This document shows, piece after piece, positions 6,181 to 8,169 of a stretch of DNA of 8,169 nucleotides. The translations under genes and the position numbers were made by a program. The notes beneath the pieces are model-generated. The model had not been told where the DNA came from, ran no database searches, and was given only the letters and a program-made list of their open reading frames with translations. The stretch's first letter is position 1, and each line of letters starts with the position of its first letter. This DNA is from Lachnospiraceae bacterium UBA3821 (GTDB lineage Bacteria; Bacillota; Clostridia; Lachnospirales; Lachnospiraceae): the NCBI GenBank assembly GCA_002368865.1, contig DFDT01000202.1:1-8169 (forward strand), written 5' to 3'.

Positions 6181-7257
6181 CTATCGGCGATGTTCCTCCA
6201 CCCTCACGGCGCTCACGATCATGCACACATCCCCGTCGCCGATACAGGTGGAAAGGGTGATGAGGTGGTCGTTCACACCCGGCTCTGTACTGCTCCCCTG
6301 GGGAGCCATTCCCTTTAACTCCTTTAAGAGTGCCCTGAGCTTGTCATTACCGGGATCAGCGCCATAGACATAATAAATGCTGTCATCCGCTGAAACCTGC
6401 CCATAGGCGAAGATCTCATAGCGGTAGATGTAACCGCCCGTGAAGATCTGGAAATATTTGTGTCCCTCATAATAGTCCTTATCCGTCCGGTAATACCGTA
6501 GCCTGCCGAACATGGAGAGGTTTTTCATGTTGTGCCCGTAGATCAGCGTATGCGGATCGGAGAAATCCCTTGTATTCTCGCCATCCAGGAAGATGGCACC
6601 GGCATTTGCCGTCTTCCCGGTGTATGCAGTGCGCAGGTACTTCTCATTGTCCCCGGAATACAGGACGGGGTAGCTGATGCTCTCATTCTCAAAATAGAGC
6701 CAGCCTGCCACATCGGAATATGCCGCCTGCAGCCCCTCCAGATCCACGCTGATCTGCTCGTACCATGCCTTTTGTATTTCTCCCGTTCCAACAGTGCCAT
6801 CCGCAGCATTTCCGTCTGCACCGGTACCGGTGTCTGTATTTCTGCCAATATTTCCTGTGCCGCTCCCGTCCGCGCCATTTTCGCCATTGCCGCTGCCATT
6901 CGCACCACTCGCCTGTCCCCGGGAAAGCTCCGATCTATCATATGTGGTGACATATTGCTCCTCTGCCTTTCCGTAGATCCTGTCTGATTTGCGATACTCA
7001 AGAAAAGTGAACAGCATACCGCATACGGCGATCAGCACGACCAATACGCTCACTACAGAAAGTATTGTCCTTCCGTCCCATTTCCCGCCTTCCAGCCGTT
7101 TCTTAAAACCGCTACATTTTGCCGCGATCCGCTTGCGCTGGTATCTCAGCCACGCATTGTCCCAAAACCTTTGCCTCACATTGCCATCCGCAGCTTTCTT
7201 GTTTGCGTTTGCTCTATTCTTTTGTTTCTTCTTGCCTGCCTTTTTTGGGTTTTCCAT
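6181..7257 (-). CDS. srtB: Class B sortase with long basic N-terminus and Gly/Asn-rich linker
   Basis: This 358-residue membrane transpeptidase should join surface proteins with a sorting signal to the wall. The catalytic domain spans about residues 165-358. H242 lies in LIYGHNM, C338 in the TLSTC signature, and R352 in SAVRVEEH. The DVAGWLYF and ISYPVLYS strands and the helix-containing DKDYYEGHKYFQI region favour class B over classes C-F. One membrane segment (about 64-86) follows a strongly basic cytoplasmic N-terminus rich in Lys and Arg (1-62). Between membrane and enzyme is a low-complexity Gly/Asn/Ala/Asp/Thr tract (about 114-160). Together these make it about 100 residues longer than a typical SrtB. 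GGGGG lies 9 nt before the ATG at 7257; a nearer ATG further upstream is out of frame. No substrate with a sorting signal is visible in the window, so partners must lie elsewhere. It is enclosed by two paralogous ATPase/nuclease genes on the same strand. Confidence 0.92.
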   Translation of the reverse strand: MENPKKAGKKKQKNRANANKKAADGNVRQRFWDNAWLRYQRKRIAAKCSGFKKRLEGGKWDGRTILSVVSVLVVLIAVCGMLFTFLEYRKSDRIYGKAEEQYVTTYDRSELSRGQASGANGSGNGENGADGSGTGNIGRNTDTGTGADGNAADGTVGTGEIQKAWYEQISVDLEGLQAAYSDVAGWLYFENESISYPVLYSGDNEKYLRTAYTGKTANAGAIFLDGENTRDFSDPHTLIYGHNMKNLSMFGRLRYYRTDKDYYEGHKYFQIFTGGYIYRYEIFAYGQVSADDSIYYVYGADPGNDKLRALLKELKGMAPQGSSTEPGVNDHLITLSTCIGDGDVCMIVSAVRVEEHRR

Positions 7258-7414
7258 CCGTCCATGCCCCCTTTATCGCATGAGTAGTAGTCCGTACATC
7301 CGAAAAAGCATTAGACTAAACATGGCTGTCAAGTCCCTTCCTGAACAAATTTTTCTATACACCCGCTCATTTTCCCATTATTTTTCATACATTTCAAGTG
7401 GGTATTCCAGAATG
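7258..7414. other. Spacer between ATPase copy 2 and sortase
   Basis: The right 46 bp (7369-7414) belong to the long direct repeat. The rest should hold the sortase promoter. A perfect TTGACA is present on the minus strand (7332-7327), but no acceptable -10 follows at 16-18 nt, so I do not call a promoter. No convincing terminator for the upstream ATPase gene is seen. Confidence 0.4.
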
Positions 7415-7567
7415 TCATAATTTGTTTTTTTCACCGGACTTGGCCTTTTTGATCAAGCACTTCTCACCTTCAAAGGCAAACCCATATTTTAGGATATTCT
7501 CTGCCGATATCCCCCTCTGCAGCAGGTCGGCATCATATTTTTTCTCCTCGATCTGCTTTAAGGCGTT
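7369..7567. repeat. Long direct repeat, copy 2 (3' end of second ATPase/nuclease gene plus flank)
   Basis: Partner of 4341-4539, same orientation, constant offset of 3028 bp, no gaps. Homology ends abruptly to the left of 7369, where the sortase spacer begins. Confidence 0.85.
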
Positions 7568-8169
7568 GGCTGCGGTGTCTGCAAGTTCCGCCTCTTCCTC
7601 AGAGTCAAACACCTTAAACTCCATAATGACTGCCACATTCTTTGTGTCTTTCGGCTCCATGACCACATCATACCGGCCATAACCGCTTTCCCGATTGGAT
7701 TTCACCATGTAGGCTTCTGATTTGTCCACGATCAGTCCCAGCACAAAACCGTGATAAAAGCGTTCCGGCGATTTTCTGTCAGAAGGCTTGCTGCCTGCAT
7801 CAAAATAACTGAAGGTGTTCAAAGCGACCTCGTTCATGTAACGGTTCATTCCCCGCACATCTCCCTGTAGCATGGCCGACACAAATTTAGACAATGCCCT
7901 TTCTTTCTGGAACCAGCCTTTAACCATCTTGCCAAACATCCGTCGAACTTCATAATTTGTAATGGAAAGCCGATAAAGCGACTCATCCTCCGGTTCCGGG
8001 CGGATGATACCATCCACCTTCAGATAACCCGATGCAAGCAGAAGACTCCAGATTGCATTATCATCCTCATCAAGCTGGTTATATACAATCTGCTCGTCGA
8101 TCTCTGCCTCAAGGATCCCACCTTTAAGCAATTCCTCAAAATCCGACTTAATATCAGGATTTCCTTCCC
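7415..8169 (-). CDS. AAA-ATPase-like / PD-(D/E)XK nuclease protein, C-terminal part (5' end outside window)
   Basis: The frame is open to the window edge, giving 250 visible codons before the TGA. There is no true start inside the window: the TTG at 8131 lies inside conserved coding sequence (EELLKGG) and is not an initiator. The visible part covers the end of the ATPase region and helical middle, then the nuclease domain. Counting from the first visible residue, D167 (RYD), E183 and K185 (MEFK), and Q205/Y211 are all kept, so the nuclease site looks intact. It aligns along its whole length with the gene at 4387-6102. Identity is patchy in the middle, with a variable acidic linker after MEFKV. 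It becomes almost complete over the last 47 residues, where one Phe/Tyr change is the only difference. It lies upstream of the sortase on the same strand. Confidence 0.9.
   Translation of the reverse strand, partial: EGNPDIKSDFEELLKGGILEAEIDEQIVYNQLDEDDNAIWSLLLASGYLKVDGIIRPEPEDESLYRLSITNYEVRRMFGKMVKGWFQKERALSKFVSAMLQGDVRGMNRYMNEVALNTFSYFDAGSKPSDRKSPERFYHGFVLGLIVDKSEAYMVKSNRESGYGRYDVVMEPKDTKNVAVIMEFKVFDSEEEAELADTAANALKQIEEKKYDADLLQRGISAENILKYGFAFEGEKCLIKKAKSGEKNKL

Noticed and set aside
7327..7332. A perfect TTGACA on the minus strand upstream of the sortase
   Set aside because: At 16-18 nt spacing the -10 position reads like TGCTTT or GCTTTT, which is not acceptable. It is noted in the spacer entry only.
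6989..7420. A 143-codon plus-strand frame across the sortase start and spacer
   Set aside because: It is antisense to the sortase N-terminus and has a Ser/Pro/Phe-rich shadow composition.
8129..8131. TTG as the start of the right-edge ATPase gene
   Set aside because: The frame continues upstream to the window edge with residues that align to the full-length paralogue, so this is internal coding sequence.

Overview
The window looks like part of the chromosome of a Gram-positive gut Clostridium relative, most likely a Lachnospiraceae-type Firmicute. This is inferred from gene content: a double zinc-ribbon protein, a CapA-type phosphoesterase, an SH3b-NlpC/P60 wall hydrolase, a class B sortase and paired AAA-ATPase/PD-(D/E)XK genes. 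Strong AGGAGG-like ribosome sites and mixed-GC coding with AT-rich spacers fit this. No species can be named from the sequence alone.

Layout. Positions 1-984 (minus) hold the first 328 codons of a zinc-ribbon protein whose 3' end lies outside the window. It is divergent from a CapA family protein at 1157-2542 (plus). CapA converges on a secreted SH3b-NlpC/P60 peptidase at 2620-3843 (minus), and the two share a hairpin terminator at 2577-2611. The peptidase has a well-formed control region at 3887-3949: an extended -10, a 13-bp palindrome and a perfect match to the WalR box of the cell-wall stress regulator. From 4110 to the right end every gene is on the minus strand. Reading in the direction of transcription they are the C-terminal half of one ATPase/nuclease (7415 to the edge), a class B sortase (6181-7257), a complete second ATPase/nuclease (4387-6102) and a 72-codon orphan ORF (4110-4328).

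How it fits together. The left half is cell-envelope work: a membrane-anchored CapA phosphoesterase and a wall endopeptidase, which fits the WalR box. The right half is accessory in character. Two paralogous AAA-ATPase/PD-(D/E)XK genes lie in the same orientation on either side of a lone sortase. Their 3' ends, including 46 bp past the stop codon, are near-identical (7 mismatches in 199 aligned bases, no gaps). Homologous recombination between them would delete exactly 3028 bp, including the sortase, and leave an in-frame chimeric ATPase gene. The outer edge of the repeat falls on a 16-bp perfect palindrome at the 5' end of the orphan ORF, which suggests a junction. No sortase substrate, rRNA, tRNA, CRISPR array or transposase is visible. 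I see no clearly new multi-gene system. The sortase cassette bounded by duplicated ATPase/nuclease genes is the part most worth following up.
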